Numbered from the stretch's first letter, positions 45,783-55,385 are shown. The stretch is DNA of 64,000 bases from Blastococcus sp. LR1 (GCF_020166105.1 NZ_JAIUJY010000002.1:310001-374000); one strand, 5' to 3'. The notes: generated from the sequence alone by a model not told the origin. Numbers and translations: made by a program.

Positions 45783-47288
45783 TCAGTACGCGCCGGAGCT
45801 GGAGAGGACGGCTCGCCCGGTCTTCCAGAGAATGAGGACGTCGAGCGCCAGCGACCAGTTCTCCACGTAGCGGAGGTCCAGCCGGACGGACTCCTCCCAC
45901 GACAGGTCGCTGCGGCCCGAGATCTGCCACAACCCGGTCAGCCCCGGCTTGACCAGCAGTCGCCGGCTGACCGAGGTGTCGTACCGCGCGACCTCGGCCG
46001 GCAGGGGCGGGCGCGGCCCGACCAGCGACATGGAGCCGCCGAGGACGTTGAGCAGCTGCGGCAGCTCGTCGAGGGACAGCCGGCGGAGCACCCGGCCGAC
46101 GGGTGTGACCCGCGGGTCGACGCGCATCTTGAAGAGGAGGCCGTCGGAGATGTTCTCCGCCCGGAGGGTGTCCAGCTGGCGGTCGGCGTCGACGACCATG
46201 CTGCGGAACTTCAGCATGGTGAAGGTGTTGCCGTTGAGCCCGACCCGCTCCTGCCGGTAGAGCACGGGTCCGGCGCTGGTGAGCCGCACGGCGGCGGCGA
46301 TGCCCAGCAGCACCGGGGAGAGGACGAGCAGCGCGAGCCCGGCCGCCACGCGGTCGACGCCGCCCTTGACGACGCGCCGCCACCCCTCGAAGCACGGCTG
46401 CTCGATCGACAGCAGGGGCAGCCCCTCGAAGGGGCGGATGTGCAGCCGCGGCCCGGCCACCTCGATGAGTCCCGGCGCCACGAGCAGCTCGATGCCGGTG
46501 CCCTCCAGCTGCCAGGAGAGCTGACGCAGGTACTGCGCCGCGGTCTCGCTGGCGGAGGTCACGGCGATGGTGTCCGCGTCGTGCGACTCGGCGAGCAGCA
46601 GCACGTCGTCCAGACCACCGACGGGCACGCCGGCGCGCGAGGCGACCCGCACCCGGTCGGCCGGGGTCACGGCCGCGGCGACGACCTCGAGGCCGGCGTA
46701 GCGCTCGCGCCGCAGCCGGGTCACCAGCTCCAGCACCGCGCCACCACGTCCGACGACGACGACCTTCTTCGTGCACTGCCCCTGCGCGCGGAGTCCGCGC
46801 AGCCGGGTGCGGGCGGCGTAGCGGCCGAGCAGCGTCGCGCCGGTGAGAGCCGGGATGGCCACGACGACGAGCGCGCGGCTGAGGTCCAGCGCCGCGACGT
46901 AGGACAGGAAGCTGACCAGCGCCAGGAGGAGGAAACCGGCGCGGGCGACCCGGCGGTACTCGTCGCTCCCGGTGCCGTAGGCCCGTTCGGCGTAGGCGCC
47001 GGTGGATCCCAGGAGGACCGGCCAGGCCACCACGATTGCCATCGAGGCCCAGAGGAGCGCGGACCGGGGGCTGATCTCGGCGGTGCGGCTCAGCAGGACG
47101 GCGGCGCCGGCAGCGGCGGCCATCAGCGTCTCCGCGACGACCAGCGCAACGGTGTAGGACCGGACCCACGAGGGCGCGGAGCGACGCACGAGCGGACGCG
47201 GACGCGGCAGCGGCGACGCGGTCGACCCACCGGGAGCCCCCGGCGTGATCACCGCTCCCGCGCTCGCGTGCTGGCGATCCAGAAGCAT
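45783..47288 (-). CDS. polyprenyl glycosylphosphotransferase (initiating sugar transferase)
   Basis: The 501-aa enzyme is of the WbaP/CpsE type. The N-terminal half has four to five membrane helices, a CoA-binding/NAD-like domain follows (KKVVVVGRGG at about 175), and the C-terminal catalytic domain contains KGGVDRVAAG, YRQERVGLNG, MLKFRSM, RRLSLDELPQLLNVL and SLVGPRPPLP. It transfers a sugar-1-phosphate to undecaprenyl phosphate and so starts repeat-unit synthesis. The 200-base upstream gap contains CTATCGGGTGAAA (minus strand, near 47450). The first sugar is not predictable. Confidence 0.95.
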   Translation of the reverse strand: MLLDRQHASAGAVITPGAPGGSTASPLPRPRPLVRRSAPSWVRSYTVALVVAETLMAAAAGAAVLLSRTAEISPRSALLWASMAIVVAWPVLLGSTGAYAERAYGTGSDEYRRVARAGFLLLALVSFLSYVAALDLSRALVVVAIPALTGATLLGRYAARTRLRGLRAQGQCTKKVVVVGRGGAVLELVTRLRRERYAGLEVVAAAVTPADRVRVASRAGVPVGGLDDVLLLAESHDADTIAVTSASETAAQYLRQLSWQLEGTGIELLVAPGLIEVAGPRLHIRPFEGLPLLSIEQPCFEGWRRVVKGGVDRVAAGLALLVLSPVLLGIAAAVRLTSAGPVLYRQERVGLNGNTFTMLKFRSMVVDADRQLDTLRAENISDGLLFKMRVDPRVTPVGRVLRRLSLDELPQLLNVLGGSMSLVGPRPPLPAEVARYDTSVSRRLLVKPGLTGLWQISGRSDLSWEESVRLDLRYVENWSLALDVLILWKTGRAVLSSSGAY

Positions 47289-47467
47289 GCGTCCCCCCGA
47301 ACGATATTACGCAGCGTAGCCACCCGGATACCCCAGGCAGGTGCCTGAGAGCCGGTGAGCAGCAGTTCCTGCCGCGCAGTCGTGCTGATTCCGGCTCACA
47401 CTCACAGGGAGTCATAGCCAGCGTCAACACGGAGCGTCACGGTTTCACCCGATAGGACCGTGCGGTC

Positions 47468-47485
47468 CGCCCGGCGCCCCGGGCG
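47468..47485 (-). terminator. pth terminator hairpin
   Basis: CGCCCGG (47468-47474) pairs with CCGGGCG (47479-47485) around CGCC, five bases beyond the pth stop. It probably separates the housekeeping block from the EPS island. Confidence 0.6.
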
Positions 47486-47489
47486 TGGG

Positions 47490-48089
47490 TCAGCTGCGGG
47501 GGTGGACCACGTTCTGCGCGGCCTCGAGGCCACGCGTGAGCAGCTCCTCGGTGGCGTCGGCCGCCTCGACGATCAGCAGCTCGAGCTCCTTGCGCTCGGT
47601 CGCGGAGAAGTCCTTGAGGACGAAGTCGGCGGGGTCCTGCCGGCCGGGCGGGCGGCCGATGCCGACGCGCACCCGCAGGTAGTCCCGAGTGCCCGTGGAG
47701 CGGCTGATCGACCGCAGGCCGTTGTGCCCACCCTCTCCCCCGCCGCGCTTGAGCCGGACGGCGGAGAACGGGATGTCCAGCTCGTCGTGCAGCACGACCA
47801 ACTGTTCGGGCGGCAGCTTGTGGTAGTCGAGCAGTCCGCGCACCGGGCTCCCGGACTCGTTCATGTAGGTGGAGGGCACTGCCAGCACGACTCGTCGCCC
47901 GACCAGCCGGCCCTCACCGGAGACCGCCCGCGCGCGGGCGCCCTTGCCGGGCGCCAGCTTGATCCCCGCCCGGCGGGAGAGCTCGTCCAGCACCATGGCG
48001 CCGACGTTGTGCCGGTTCCCGGCGTAGCCCGGCCCGGGATTGCCCAGCCCGACGACGAGGAAAGGCCCCTCGGGCGGCGGAGACGCCAC
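47490..48089 (-). CDS. pth: peptidyl-tRNA hydrolase
   Basis: The 199-aa enzyme recycles peptidyl-tRNA. The signature is complete: [22 protein letters not shown] with the catalytic His, [16 protein letters not shown] and [13 protein letters not shown]. The GTG start lies 56 bases after the rplY stop. The order prs-rplY-pth is conserved in actinobacteria. Confidence 0.97.
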   Translation of the reverse strand: MASPPPEGPFLVVGLGNPGPGYAGNRHNVGAMVLDELSRRAGIKLAPGKGARARAVSGEGRLVGRRVVLAVPSTYMNESGSPVRGLLDYHKLPPEQLVVLHDELDIPFSAVRLKRGGGEGGHNGLRSISRSTGTRDYLRVRVGIGRPPGRQDPADFVLKDFSATERKELELLIVEAADATEELLTRGLEAAQNVVHPRS

Positions 48090-48145
48090 AGGGGCGCCGG
48101 CATCGCCGGCGCCCCCGCGGGTCGTGCTCTCGGTCAGTGGAGACC

Positions 48146-48844
48146 TCAGCCGTTGTCGGCGGAGTTCTCCGCCGCGTCCATCGACTCGCCGCTGCCCTGG
48201 TCCTGCGGCTCGGGCACGACGTCGCCGTCGGCGTCGGACTCCTCGCGCTCGATGCCGGCCTCGGCCTCGGCCTCGGCGAGCTCGGCCTCGAGGGCCTCGG
48301 CCGTGGGCGCACCGAGGAAGCCGATGACCAGGGCCTCGGAGTCGGTGATCAGGGTCGAGCCCTTCGGCAGGACCAGGTCCCCGGCGGTGATGTTCTGGCC
48401 CGCGGTGCGGCCGGTGACGTCGACCTCGATGCTCTCGGGGAGCTTCGTGGCGTCGGCCTCGAGCGAGACGGTGTTGAGCTGGTGGTTCGGGATCGCGTCC
48501 GGACCGGGCTCACCGACGATGACGATCGGCACCTCGACGGTGGTCTTCTCGCCGCGGCGGACCAGCAGCAGGTCGACGTGCTCGTGGATGCGGGTCAGCG
48601 GGTCGCGCTGCACGGCCTTGGTCAGCGCCAGCTGCTCCTTGCCGTCCAGGACGATCGTCAGCAGCACGTTGGTGCCGCCGTTGCGCAGCGCCGCGGCGAA
48701 CTCGCGGGCGGGCACCGACAGGTGGACGACGTCCTGGCCGTGCCCGTAGAGGACGGCGGGGACGCGGCCGGCGCGACGGGTGCGACGGGCGCTGCCCTTG
48801 CCGAACTCGGTGCGGATCTCGGCGTCGAGGCGGAAGTCAGCCAC
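48146..48844 (-). CDS. rplY: 50S ribosomal protein L25/general stress protein Ctc
   Basis: The 232-aa long form of L25 binds 5S rRNA through its N-terminal domain ([32 protein letters not shown]). It carries the Ctc-type C-terminal TL5 domain and an acidic Glu/Ala-rich tail. GTG at 48844 gives the family N-terminus and follows GAGGAG; the open frame upstream is not homologous. The 290 bases upstream contain two hairpin elements. Confidence 0.96.
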   Translation of the reverse strand: MADFRLDAEIRTEFGKGSARRTRRAGRVPAVLYGHGQDVVHLSVPAREFAAALRNGGTNVLLTIVLDGKEQLALTKAVQRDPLTRIHEHVDLLLVRRGEKTTVEVPIVIVGEPGPDAIPNHQLNTVSLEADATKLPESIEVDVTGRTAGQNITAGDLVLPKGSTLITDSEALVIGFLGAPTAEALEAELAEAEAEAGIEREESDADGDVVPEPQDQGSGESMDAAENSADNG

Positions 48845-49044
48845 GGTGGTGTGCTCCTCAGAAGGTGGATCGGGTCTGCGGGCCGGCGCACGAGCGCGGC
48901 ACACCCCTGAGGGCGGAACGCACGTCGATCACGGAGTCGGACGAACCGCTCCCTCGCCGGGCAACCGTGTCAATGTACCCGGCTCCGCCGGGTGGACCGC
49001 GACCAGGTGCCGTCCCGGCTTGCGCTGAGCCGCCCCCGTCGTTC

Positions 49045-49072
49045 CTCGGGGGACCCTTCGGGCCCCCGCTCG
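49045..49072. repeat. conserved-core hairpin element, copy A
   Basis: The core GGGGGACCC-TTC-GGGCCCCC is followed by GCTCG. It is downstream of prs and upstream of rplY. It shares about 22 bases with copies at 49102, 57814 and 57886. Unlike those, its outer flanks pair poorly. Confidence 0.6.
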
Positions 49073-49092
49073 TCGCGACCGCTCCGCGGGAC

Positions 49093-49136
49093 AGACCCAG
49101 CCTCGGGGACCCTGCGGGCCCCGCTCGGCTGGGTCT
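49093..49136 (-). terminator. conserved-core hairpin, copy B (prs terminator)
   Basis: Outer arms AGACCCAGCC (49093-49102) and GGCTGGGTCT (49127-49136) pair perfectly around the core GGGGACCC-TGC-GGGCCCC. The right arm overlaps the prs stop codon (49135-49137). Confidence 0.75.
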
Positions 49137-50115
49137 AGCTCTCGCCGCCGAAGAGGCTCGTCACGGAGCCGTCCTCGAAGACGGCCTTGATCGCCTGGGC
49201 CAGCAGCGGGGCGATGGAGAGCACGGTGAGCTTGTCGAATCGCCGCTCGGGCTCGATCGGGAGCGTGTTCGTGATCAGCACCTCGCTGACCCGGCTGTTC
49301 TTGAGCCGGTCCACGGCAGGCCCGGAGAGGACACCGTGCGTGGCCGCGACGATGACGTCGGAGGCGCCTGCCTCGAAGAGGGTGTCGGCGGCCTTCACGA
49401 TCGTGCCGCCGGTGTCGATCATGTCGTCGACCAGGATGCAGACGCGCCCGGCGACGTCACCGACCACGCGGTTGGCGACGACCTCGTTGGCGACCAGCGG
49501 GTCGCGGGTCTTGTGGATGAAGGCCAGCGGCGTGCCGCCGAGCTTGTCGCTCCAGCGCTCGGAGACGCGGACCCGGCCGGAGTCGGGAGAGACGACGGTG
49601 ATGTCGCGGCCGCCCCAGCGCTCCTTGACGTGGTTGACCAGCAGGTCCATCGCGAAGAGGTGGTCGACCGGACCGTCGAAGAAGCCCTGGATCTGGGCGG
49701 TGTGCAGGTCGACGGTCATGAGCCGGTCGGCGCCGGCGGTCTTGAACAGGTCCGCGACCAGGCGCGCCGAGATGGGCTCGCGACCGCGGTGCTTCTTGTC
49801 CTGCCGCGCGTAGGGGAAGAAGGGGGCGACCACGGTGATCCGCTTGGCGGAGGCGCGCTTGAGCGCGTCGACCATGATCAGCTGCTCCATGAGCCACGTG
49901 TTCAGCGGCGCGGTGTGGCTCTGCACCACGAAGGCGTCGCAGCCGCGCACCGACTCCTCGAAGCGGACGAAGAGCTCGCCGTTGGCGAACTCGTAGGCCG
50001 CCGTCGGCGTGGGCGTGACGCCCAGCTGCTCGGCGATCTCGTCCGCCAGCGCCGGGAAGGCCCGACCGGAGAAGAGCATCAGGCTCTTGTTCGTCGTCTG
50101 CCGGATCGCGCTCAT
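49135..50115 (-). CDS. prs: ribose-phosphate pyrophosphokinase
   Basis: The 326-aa enzyme makes PRPP from ribose-5-phosphate and ATP for nucleotide, His and Trp synthesis, and in actinobacteria for decaprenyl-phosphoarabinose. Motifs are FPYARQDKKHRGREPISARL, VDLHTAQIQGFFD and the PRPP loop VDDMIDTGGTI. The ATG at 50115 overlaps the glmU stop by four bases; the open frame upstream is not homologous. Confidence 0.97.
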   Translation of the reverse strand: MSAIRQTTNKSLMLFSGRAFPALADEIAEQLGVTPTPTAAYEFANGELFVRFEESVRGCDAFVVQSHTAPLNTWLMEQLIMVDALKRASAKRITVVAPFFPYARQDKKHRGREPISARLVADLFKTAGADRLMTVDLHTAQIQGFFDGPVDHLFAMDLLVNHVKERWGGRDITVVSPDSGRVRVSERWSDKLGGTPLAFIHKTRDPLVANEVVANRVVGDVAGRVCILVDDMIDTGGTIVKAADTLFEAGASDVIVAATHGVLSGPAVDRLKNSRVSEVLITNTLPIEPERRFDKLTVLSIAPLLAQAIKAVFEDGSVTSLFGGES

Positions 50116-51638
50116 CGGCTTCGCTGTCCCTCGCTGTCGTCTCCCGTGCGGGAAGGCCCGGACGAGTCCTCCCGAGGTGCCCCGGCCCGTCCCTCGGCCG
50201 CAGCAGCGGCCTCCGCGGCGGGCGTTCCGGACCGTCGGCGTCGAACCCACCCTGCCACATTGCGCTGGGCCGCCCGCGCCACGCCCATGGCCCCGGGCGG
50301 CACGTCGGAGGTGATCACCGAGCCGGCCGCCGTGTAGGCGCCGTCCCCCACGGTGACCGGAGCCACGAGCATCGTGTCCGAGCCCACCCGGACGTGGTCG
50401 CCGATCGTCGTGCGGTGCTTGGCGACGCCGTCGTAGTTGACGAACACCGTGGCGGCGCCGATGTTGCTGCCCGTGCCGATCGTCGCGTCACCCACGTAGG
50501 ACAGGTGCGGGACCTTGGACCCCTCTCCCACCTGCACGTTCTTGGTCTCGACGAAGGCTCCGACCTTGGACCCGCGGGCGAGGTCGGTTCCCGGGCGGAG
50601 GTAGCTGAACGGCCCCACGGTGGCCCGCGGTCCGATCACCGCCCCGAGGCAGTGCGAGCGCACGACCGTCGCGCCCTCGGCGACGGTGCAGTCGACCAGC
50701 GTCGTGTCAGGGCCCACGTGGGCAGCGTCACCCACCGTCGTCACCCCGCGGAGCTGCGTACCGGGCTCCAGGACGGCGTCCCGCCCGACGGTGACCGTGA
50801 CGTCGACCCACGTGGTGAGGGGGTCGACGACGGTGACACCGCTGCGCATCAGGTCGTCGAGGACGCGGTCGTTGAGCGTGCGGCGCCGGGCGGCGAGCTC
50901 CACCCGGTCGTTGCAGCCGAGCACGTCGTCCGGGTCGTCGGCACGGACGGCGGCCGTGGGGGCGCCGCCCTCGACCAGGGGTGCCAGCGCGTCGGTCAGG
51001 TACTGCTCGCCCTGGGCGTTGTCGGTCGCGAGCCCGGACAGCACCCGCCGCAGCGTGCCGGCATCGGCGACGTAGACGCCCGCGTTGACCTCGCGGATCG
51101 CGCGCTGCTCGTCGGTCGCGTCCCGCTCCTCGACGATGGCCCGCGGCGCACCGCGCTCGTCGCGGACGATCCGGCCCAGCCCGGTCGGGTCCTCGACCTC
51201 GGCGGTGAGGACCGTGAAGACGCTGCCGGCCTCGTCGTGCGCGGCCACGAGCGTGGCGAGCGTCCGGCTCGTCAGCAGCGGGGAGTCGCCGTTGACGACG
51301 AGGACGGAGCCCGCCAGGTCGGGCACCGCGGCCAGGGCGACCGCGGCCGCGTGCCCGGAACCGAGCTGCTCCTCCTGGACGACGGGCAGCGCGGTGGGCG
51401 CGACCTGCGCGAGGTGCTGCTCGACCTGGTCGCGGCCGGAGCCCACGACCACGACCGTGGTGCCCGCGGCCAGCGGCTCGGCGGCGGCCAGCACGTGGCC
51501 GACCAGGCTGCGCCCCCCGAGTGTGTGCAGCACCTTCGGCGTGGACGAGCGCATGCGGGTGCCCTGTCCCGCGGCGAGGACCACGACGGCGGCCACCGTC
51601 GGGGCGTCGGGGGCGGGGACCGGCTGGGGGTGGGTCAC
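50112..51638 (-). CDS. glmU: bifunctional GlmU (GlcN-1-P acetyltransferase / UDP-GlcNAc pyrophosphorylase)
   Basis: The 508-aa enzyme makes UDP-GlcNAc. The N-terminal uridyltransferase has VVLAAGQGTRMRSSTPKVLH, EQLGSGHA and NGDSPLL. The C-terminal left-handed beta-helix acetyltransferase has hexapeptide repeats, RPGTDL, KNVQVGEGSKVPHLSYVGDA and NYDGVAKHRT. A disordered Ala/Arg/Ser-rich tail ends the protein. GTG at 51638 follows GAGGAG. It is coupled to prs. It supplies precursors for peptidoglycan and possibly for EPS. Confidence 0.97.
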   Translation of the reverse strand: MTHPQPVPAPDAPTVAAVVVLAAGQGTRMRSSTPKVLHTLGGRSLVGHVLAAAEPLAAGTTVVVVGSGRDQVEQHLAQVAPTALPVVQEEQLGSGHAAAVALAAVPDLAGSVLVVNGDSPLLTSRTLATLVAAHDEAGSVFTVLTAEVEDPTGLGRIVRDERGAPRAIVEERDATDEQRAIREVNAGVYVADAGTLRRVLSGLATDNAQGEQYLTDALAPLVEGGAPTAAVRADDPDDVLGCNDRVELAARRRTLNDRVLDDLMRSGVTVVDPLTTWVDVTVTVGRDAVLEPGTQLRGVTTVGDAAHVGPDTTLVDCTVAEGATVVRSHCLGAVIGPRATVGPFSYLRPGTDLARGSKVGAFVETKNVQVGEGSKVPHLSYVGDATIGTGSNIGAATVFVNYDGVAKHRTTIGDHVRVGSDTMLVAPVTVGDGAYTAAGSVITSDVPPGAMGVARAAQRNVAGWVRRRRSGTPAAEAAAAAEGRAGAPREDSSGPSRTGDDSEGQRSR

Positions 51639-51671
51639 GGAACTCCTCGGTCGGCGGCGGCGCATTCCTCG

Positions 51672-51744
51672 CTGGGGGACTCGGACTCGAACCGAGACTG
51701 CACGGCTCCAAAGGCCGGCGGGCTGCCGATTACCCCATCCCCCA
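51672..51744 (-). tRNA. tRNA-Gln (UUG)
   Basis: The cloverleaf has acceptor TGGGGGA/TCCCCCA with the U1-A72 pair and G73 characteristic of tRNA-Gln. The anticodon loop is CTTTGGA (anticodon UUG), the variable loop is GCAGT and the T arm is CTCGG-TTCGAGT-CCGAG. The outermost anticodon-stem position is a C-U mismatch. No CCA is encoded fully. Confidence 0.92.
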
Positions 51745-51840
51745 TCCCGGGCCCGCTGGAGGTCCGGGGGCGCCGCAGCGTGCCGGCGCTCCCGCGAGCC
51801 TAGGGCCCGTCGGGCGCCCGGGGCACCTGCCCGCCGGACG

Positions 51841-51860
51841 GGTCCTCGCGCGCGAGGACC
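51841..51860. repeat. perfect 20-base palindrome
   Basis: GGTCCTCGCGCGCGAGGACC is its own reverse complement. It lies between the tRNA-Gln gene and the desaturase, about 100 bases before the latter. It could be a regulator site or a cruciform/hairpin terminator. Confidence 0.7.
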
Positions 51861-51880
51861 CGGGCCGGGTCGCCGGGCCC

Positions 51881-51896
51881 CCTACGGTGCCGTAGG
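51881..51896. promoter_or_regulatory. putative operator upstream of the desaturase
   Basis: CCTACGG-TG-CCGTAGG is a perfect inverted repeat 66 bases upstream of the desaturase start, followed by TTACGGCCACGTAG, which has related half-sites. The adjacent TetR gene (52976) is the natural candidate to bind it. Confidence 0.6.
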
Positions 51897-51962
51897 TTAC
51901 GGCCACGTAGCCGGGCCCGTCGTGCGCCCGCCGTTCCCCCGTCGGTCGCCCCCGGAGGCCCC

Positions 51963-52949
51963 TTGTCCGCACCTGCTCGTACCCGGCCCATGTCTCCTCC
52001 GCGGCAGGCCGCGCCCCACGAGGGGCTGCCGGCCAACGCGATCGGCCGGCGCAAGAGCGTGCTGGAGATCGTGACGCTCTACGTCATCGTGATCGTGCCG
52101 TTCCTCGCCCTGGCGGCGGTCGTCCCGGCGGTGTGGGGCTGGGGTCTCTCCTGGCTCGACGTCGGCCTCGCGATCGGCTTCTACTTCCTCACCCTGCTCG
52201 GCGTCACGGTCGGCTACCACCGCTACTTCACGCACGGCTCGTTCCGGGCCAAGCGGCCGCTGCGCCTCGGCCTGGCCGTCGCCGGCTCGATGGCCATCCA
52301 GGGGCCCGTCGTGCAGTGGGTGGCCGACCACCGCCGGCACCACGCCTTCTCCGACCGCGACGGCGACCCGCACTCCCCGTGGCGCTACGGCACGGACCTG
52401 CGCTCGCTGCTCAAGGGCATGTTCCACGCCCACCTGGGCTGGCTGTTCGAGCGCCGCAAGACCAACATGGAACGCTACGCGCCGGACCTGCTGAAGGACT
52501 CCGCGCTGGTGCGCACGGACAAGATGTTCGTGATCTGGGCGGGCATCAGCCTCTTCCTGCCCGCCGTCATCGGCGGCCTGGTGACCATGAGCTGGGCCGG
52601 CGCCCTGTCGGCGTTCTTCTGGGCGGGCCTGGTGCGCATCGCGGTGCTGCACCACGTCACCTGGTCGATCAACTCGGTCTGCCACGTGGTGGGCGACCGG
52701 CCGTTCGTCTCCCCCGGTCGCGACCGCGCGACGAACTTCTGGCCGCTGGCGATCCTCAGTGCGGGCGAGTCCTGGCACAACCTGCACCACGCCGACCCGA
52801 CGTGCGCCCGCCACGGCGTCCTGCGCGGTCAGATCGACATCAGCGCCCGGGTCATCTGGGCCTTCGAGAAGCTGGGCTGGGCCTGGAACGTCAAGTGGCC
52901 CGACCCGGTGCGGCTGGCGGCCAAGCGGCGCGCCCCCGCGGCCGGCTGA
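51963..52949 (+). CDS. acyl-CoA (delta-9 type) fatty acid desaturase
   Basis: This 328-aa membrane di-iron enzyme carries all three histidine boxes: HRYFTH, DHRRHHAFSD and ESWHNLHHADP, plus paired hydrophobic helices near 35-80 and 175-215. It introduces a double bond into acyl chains and would adjust membrane fluidity. TTG start at 51963 follows CGGAGG by four bases. A TetR gene follows 26 bases downstream in the same direction. Confidence 0.93.
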   Translation: MSAPARTRPMSPPRQAAPHEGLPANAIGRRKSVLEIVTLYVIVIVPFLALAAVVPAVWGWGLSWLDVGLAIGFYFLTLLGVTVGYHRYFTHGSFRAKRPLRLGLAVAGSMAIQGPVVQWVADHRRHHAFSDRDGDPHSPWRYGTDLRSLLKGMFHAHLGWLFERRKTNMERYAPDLLKDSALVRTDKMFVIWAGISLFLPAVIGGLVTMSWAGALSAFFWAGLVRIAVLHHVTWSINSVCHVVGDRPFVSPGRDRATNFWPLAILSAGESWHNLHHADPTCARHGVLRGQIDISARVIWAFEKLGWAWNVKWPDPVRLAAKRRAPAAG

Positions 52950-52975
52950 GCATCCCCACCCCCCGCGAGCGGCCG

Positions 52976-53629
52976 GTGAGCGCGCGCAGCACCGCTGCGC
53001 CCGCCACCGGCCGTTCGCGCGTTCGCATGTCGGCGCCCGAGCGACGCCGGCAGTTGCTCGACGTCGGCCGTGAGGTGTTCGCCCGCAAGGGGTTCGAGGC
53101 GACGTCGGTCGAGGAGATCGCCGCCTGCGCCGAGGTCAGCAAACCCGTCGTCTACGAGCACTTCGGCGGCAAGGAGGGCCTGCACGCCGACGTCGTCGAC
53201 CGGGAGCTGCACCGGCTGCTCGACCGGTTCACCACAGCGCTGTCGGCCCCCGGCCGGCCGCGAGAGCTCCTCGAGCGGGCCGCGCTGGTACTCCTGGACT
53301 ACATCGAGGAGGACACCGCCGGCTTCCGGGTGCTGACCCGCGACGCTCCGGTGACCAGTGGTGCCGGACCGTTCGGCTCACTGCTCGGGGAGGTCGCGCA
53401 CAAGGTCGAGCACGTCCTCGCCGGGCACTACGCCGGCCGCGGCTACGGCGCCGAACTGGCGGCGCTGCACAGCCGGGCCCTCGTGGGCATGGTCGCGCTC
53501 ACCGGGCAGTGGTGGCTCGACACCCGCTCCCCCGGCAAGCACGAGGTCGCCGCCCACCTGGTCGCCCTCGCCTACGACGGCCTGTCCCACCTCGAGCAGC
53601 CCCAGGAACCGACCCGCACCGCGGACTGA
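52976..53629 (+). CDS. TetR family transcriptional regulator
   Basis: The 217-aa regulator has a helix-turn-helix at about residues 22-65 (GFEATSVEEIAACAEVSKPVVYEHFGGKEGL) and a helical effector domain. GTG at 52976 is used; ATG at 53027 (MSAPERRRQ) is an alternative that would keep the whole DNA-binding domain. It is co-directional with the desaturase, so it probably regulates lipid desaturation through the palindrome at 51881. Confidence 0.9.
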   Translation: MSARSTAAPATGRSRVRMSAPERRRQLLDVGREVFARKGFEATSVEEIAACAEVSKPVVYEHFGGKEGLHADVVDRELHRLLDRFTTALSAPGRPRELLERAALVLLDYIEEDTAGFRVLTRDAPVTSGAGPFGSLLGEVAHKVEHVLAGHYAGRGYGAELAALHSRALVGMVALTGQWWLDTRSPGKHEVAAHLVALAYDGLSHLEQPQEPTRTAD

Positions 53630-53640
53630 GCTGCCCCGGC

Positions 53641-54567
53641 CTAGGGGACCAGGCGCGCTCCGGGCACGGGACCGGTCACGGCCCGCACGGTGCGGAAGAC
53701 GCCCACGCCCGCGAGCTCCGCGGCGATCCGGACGGCGGAGTCCTCGTCGGCCGCCAGTGCCGCCACCGTGGGGCCCGAGCCGCTCAGCAGCACCGCGACG
53801 GCGCCGGCGTCCTCGGCCGACCGCAGCGCGCGCCGCAGGTCGGGGCGCAGGCCCAGCGCGGGCGCCTGGAGGTCGTTGGCGAGGGCCGCGCCGAGGTCGG
53901 CGACCGCTCCGCTGCGCAGCGCGGCGATGACCGGAGCCCCGGACGCCGGCCCCTCCGGGTCGAGGAGCCGCCCGGCCGCGCGCATCCTGTCCAGCTCGCC
54001 GTACACCGCCGGGGTCGACAGGCCCTCGCCCGCGATGCCCAGCACCCAGTGCGTCGCAGCGGCAGCGAGCACCGGTGCGACCTGCTCGCCCCGGCCGGTG
54101 CCGAGCGCCACGCCGCCCACGAGGCTGAACGGGATGTCGCTGCCGAGCTGGGCCGCCAGGTCCAGCAGGTCCTCGCGGCCGGCCCGGGTGCCCCAGAAGG
54201 CGTCCAGCGCCACCAGGGCGGCCGCGGCGTCGGCGCTGCCACCGGCGAGCCCGCCGGCCACCGGGATGCTCTTCGTGATGTCCAGGGCGGCGTCGGCCGG
54301 CACGCCCGCGTGCGCGGCCAGCAGCTCGGCGGCGCGCCACACCAGGTTAGTCCGGTCCCCGGGCACGTGCCCGGGGCCGGCACCGGACCCCTCACCGGAG
54401 ACGGTGAGCGAGAGCCCCTCCCCCGGCCGGGCGGTCACCGTGTCGAACAGCGCGACGGCCAGGTAGACGGTGTGCAGCTCGTGGAACCCGTCGGCACGCA
54501 GCGGTCCCACGCCGAGGTGCACGTTGACCTTGGCGGGCGCGCGGGCGGAGACGGCGGCGCCGGTCAC
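53641..54567 (-). CDS. ispE: 4-diphosphocytidyl-2-C-methyl-D-erythritol kinase
   Basis: The 308-aa GHMP kinase of the MEP isoprenoid pathway has the N-terminal [23 protein letters not shown], the ATP loop [17 protein letters not shown] and GSGPTVAAL near the C-terminus. The GTG start overlaps the rsmA stop as GTGA. Its product also feeds undecaprenyl phosphate, the EPS carrier lipid. Confidence 0.96.
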   Translation of the reverse strand: MTGAAVSARAPAKVNVHLGVGPLRADGFHELHTVYLAVALFDTVTARPGEGLSLTVSGEGSGAGPGHVPGDRTNLVWRAAELLAAHAGVPADAALDITKSIPVAGGLAGGSADAAAALVALDAFWGTRAGREDLLDLAAQLGSDIPFSLVGGVALGTGRGEQVAPVLAAAATHWVLGIAGEGLSTPAVYGELDRMRAAGRLLDPEGPASGAPVIAALRSGAVADLGAALANDLQAPALGLRPDLRRALRSAEDAGAVAVLLSGSGPTVAALAADEDSAVRIAAELAGVGVFRTVRAVTGPVPGARLVP

Positions 54568-55385
54568 GGCAGCACCGGTTCGGTGGCCGCCAGCCGGGCG
54601 AAGTCGGTGACCGACAGCTGCTCGCCGCGGGTGGCGGGGTCGATGTTCGCCGCGCGCAGACGCTGCTCGGCCGCCGCGGGGCTGCCCGCCCATCGCGCGA
54701 GCGCCGCGCGCAGGCTCTTGCGGCGCATGGCGAACGCGGCATCCGCCACCGCGAAGGTGGCCGCGCGGTCGCCCTCCGGCGGCGGACGGCGGACCAACGC
54801 CACCAGTCCGGAGTCGACGTTCGGCTCGGGCCAGAAGACCCGCCGGCCCACGTTCCCGGCGCGGCGCACCTCGCCGTACCAGGACGCCTTCACCGACGGG
54901 ATGCCGTAGACGCCGGACCCGGGGCCCGCGGCCAGCCGTTCGGCCACCTCCGCCTGCACGAGGACCAGCGCGCGGTCCAGCGTCGGCAGCAGTTCGAGCA
55001 TGTTCAGCAGCACCGGGACGGCGATGTTGTACGGGAGGTTGGCGACCAGCGCCGTGGGCGGCGGGCCCGGCAGCTCGGTCACCCGGAGTGCGTCGGCCTC
55101 GACGACCGTCAGCCGGTCGGCGAGATCCGGACGGCGAGCCGCGACCGTGTCCGGGAGGAGCGCGGCGAGCCGGGGATCGATCTCCACGGCGATGACCCGC
55201 GCGGCCGCCGGCAGCAGACCCAGGGTGAGCGAGCCGAGGCCCGGGCCGATCTCCAGGACGACGTCGTCGGGGCGCACCTCGGCGGTGCGCACGATCCGCC
55301 GGATCGTGTTGGCGTCGTGCAGGAAGTTCTGCCCGAGAGTCTTCGTGGGACGCAGATCGAGCTGCTGGGCCAGCTCGCGGATCAC
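54564..55385 (-). CDS. rsmA: 16S rRNA dimethyladenosine transferase (KsgA)
   Basis: The methyltransferase dimethylates A1518/A1519 of 16S rRNA. Motifs are [26 protein letters not shown] (SAM binding) and [11 protein letters not shown] (catalytic NLPY). I use the GTG at 55385 (273 aa), but an in-frame CTG at 55430, nine bases after the previous stop, would give a family-like longer N-terminus ([19 protein letters not shown]). The true start is uncertain. Confidence 0.95.
   Translation of the reverse strand: MIRELAQQLDLRPTKTLGQNFLHDANTIRRIVRTAEVRPDDVVLEIGPGLGSLTLGLLPAAARVIAVEIDPRLAALLPDTVAARRPDLADRLTVVEADALRVTELPGPPPTALVANLPYNIAVPVLLNMLELLPTLDRALVLVQAEVAERLAAGPGSGVYGIPSVKASWYGEVRRAGNVGRRVFWPEPNVDSGLVALVRRPPPEGDRAATFAVADAAFAMRRKSLRAALARWAGSPAAAEQRLRAANIDPATRGEQLSVTDFARLAATEPVLP

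Noticed and set aside
53630-53640. Terminator between the convergent TetR and ispE genes
   Set aside because: Only 11 bases separate the stops and no independent hairpin is seen.
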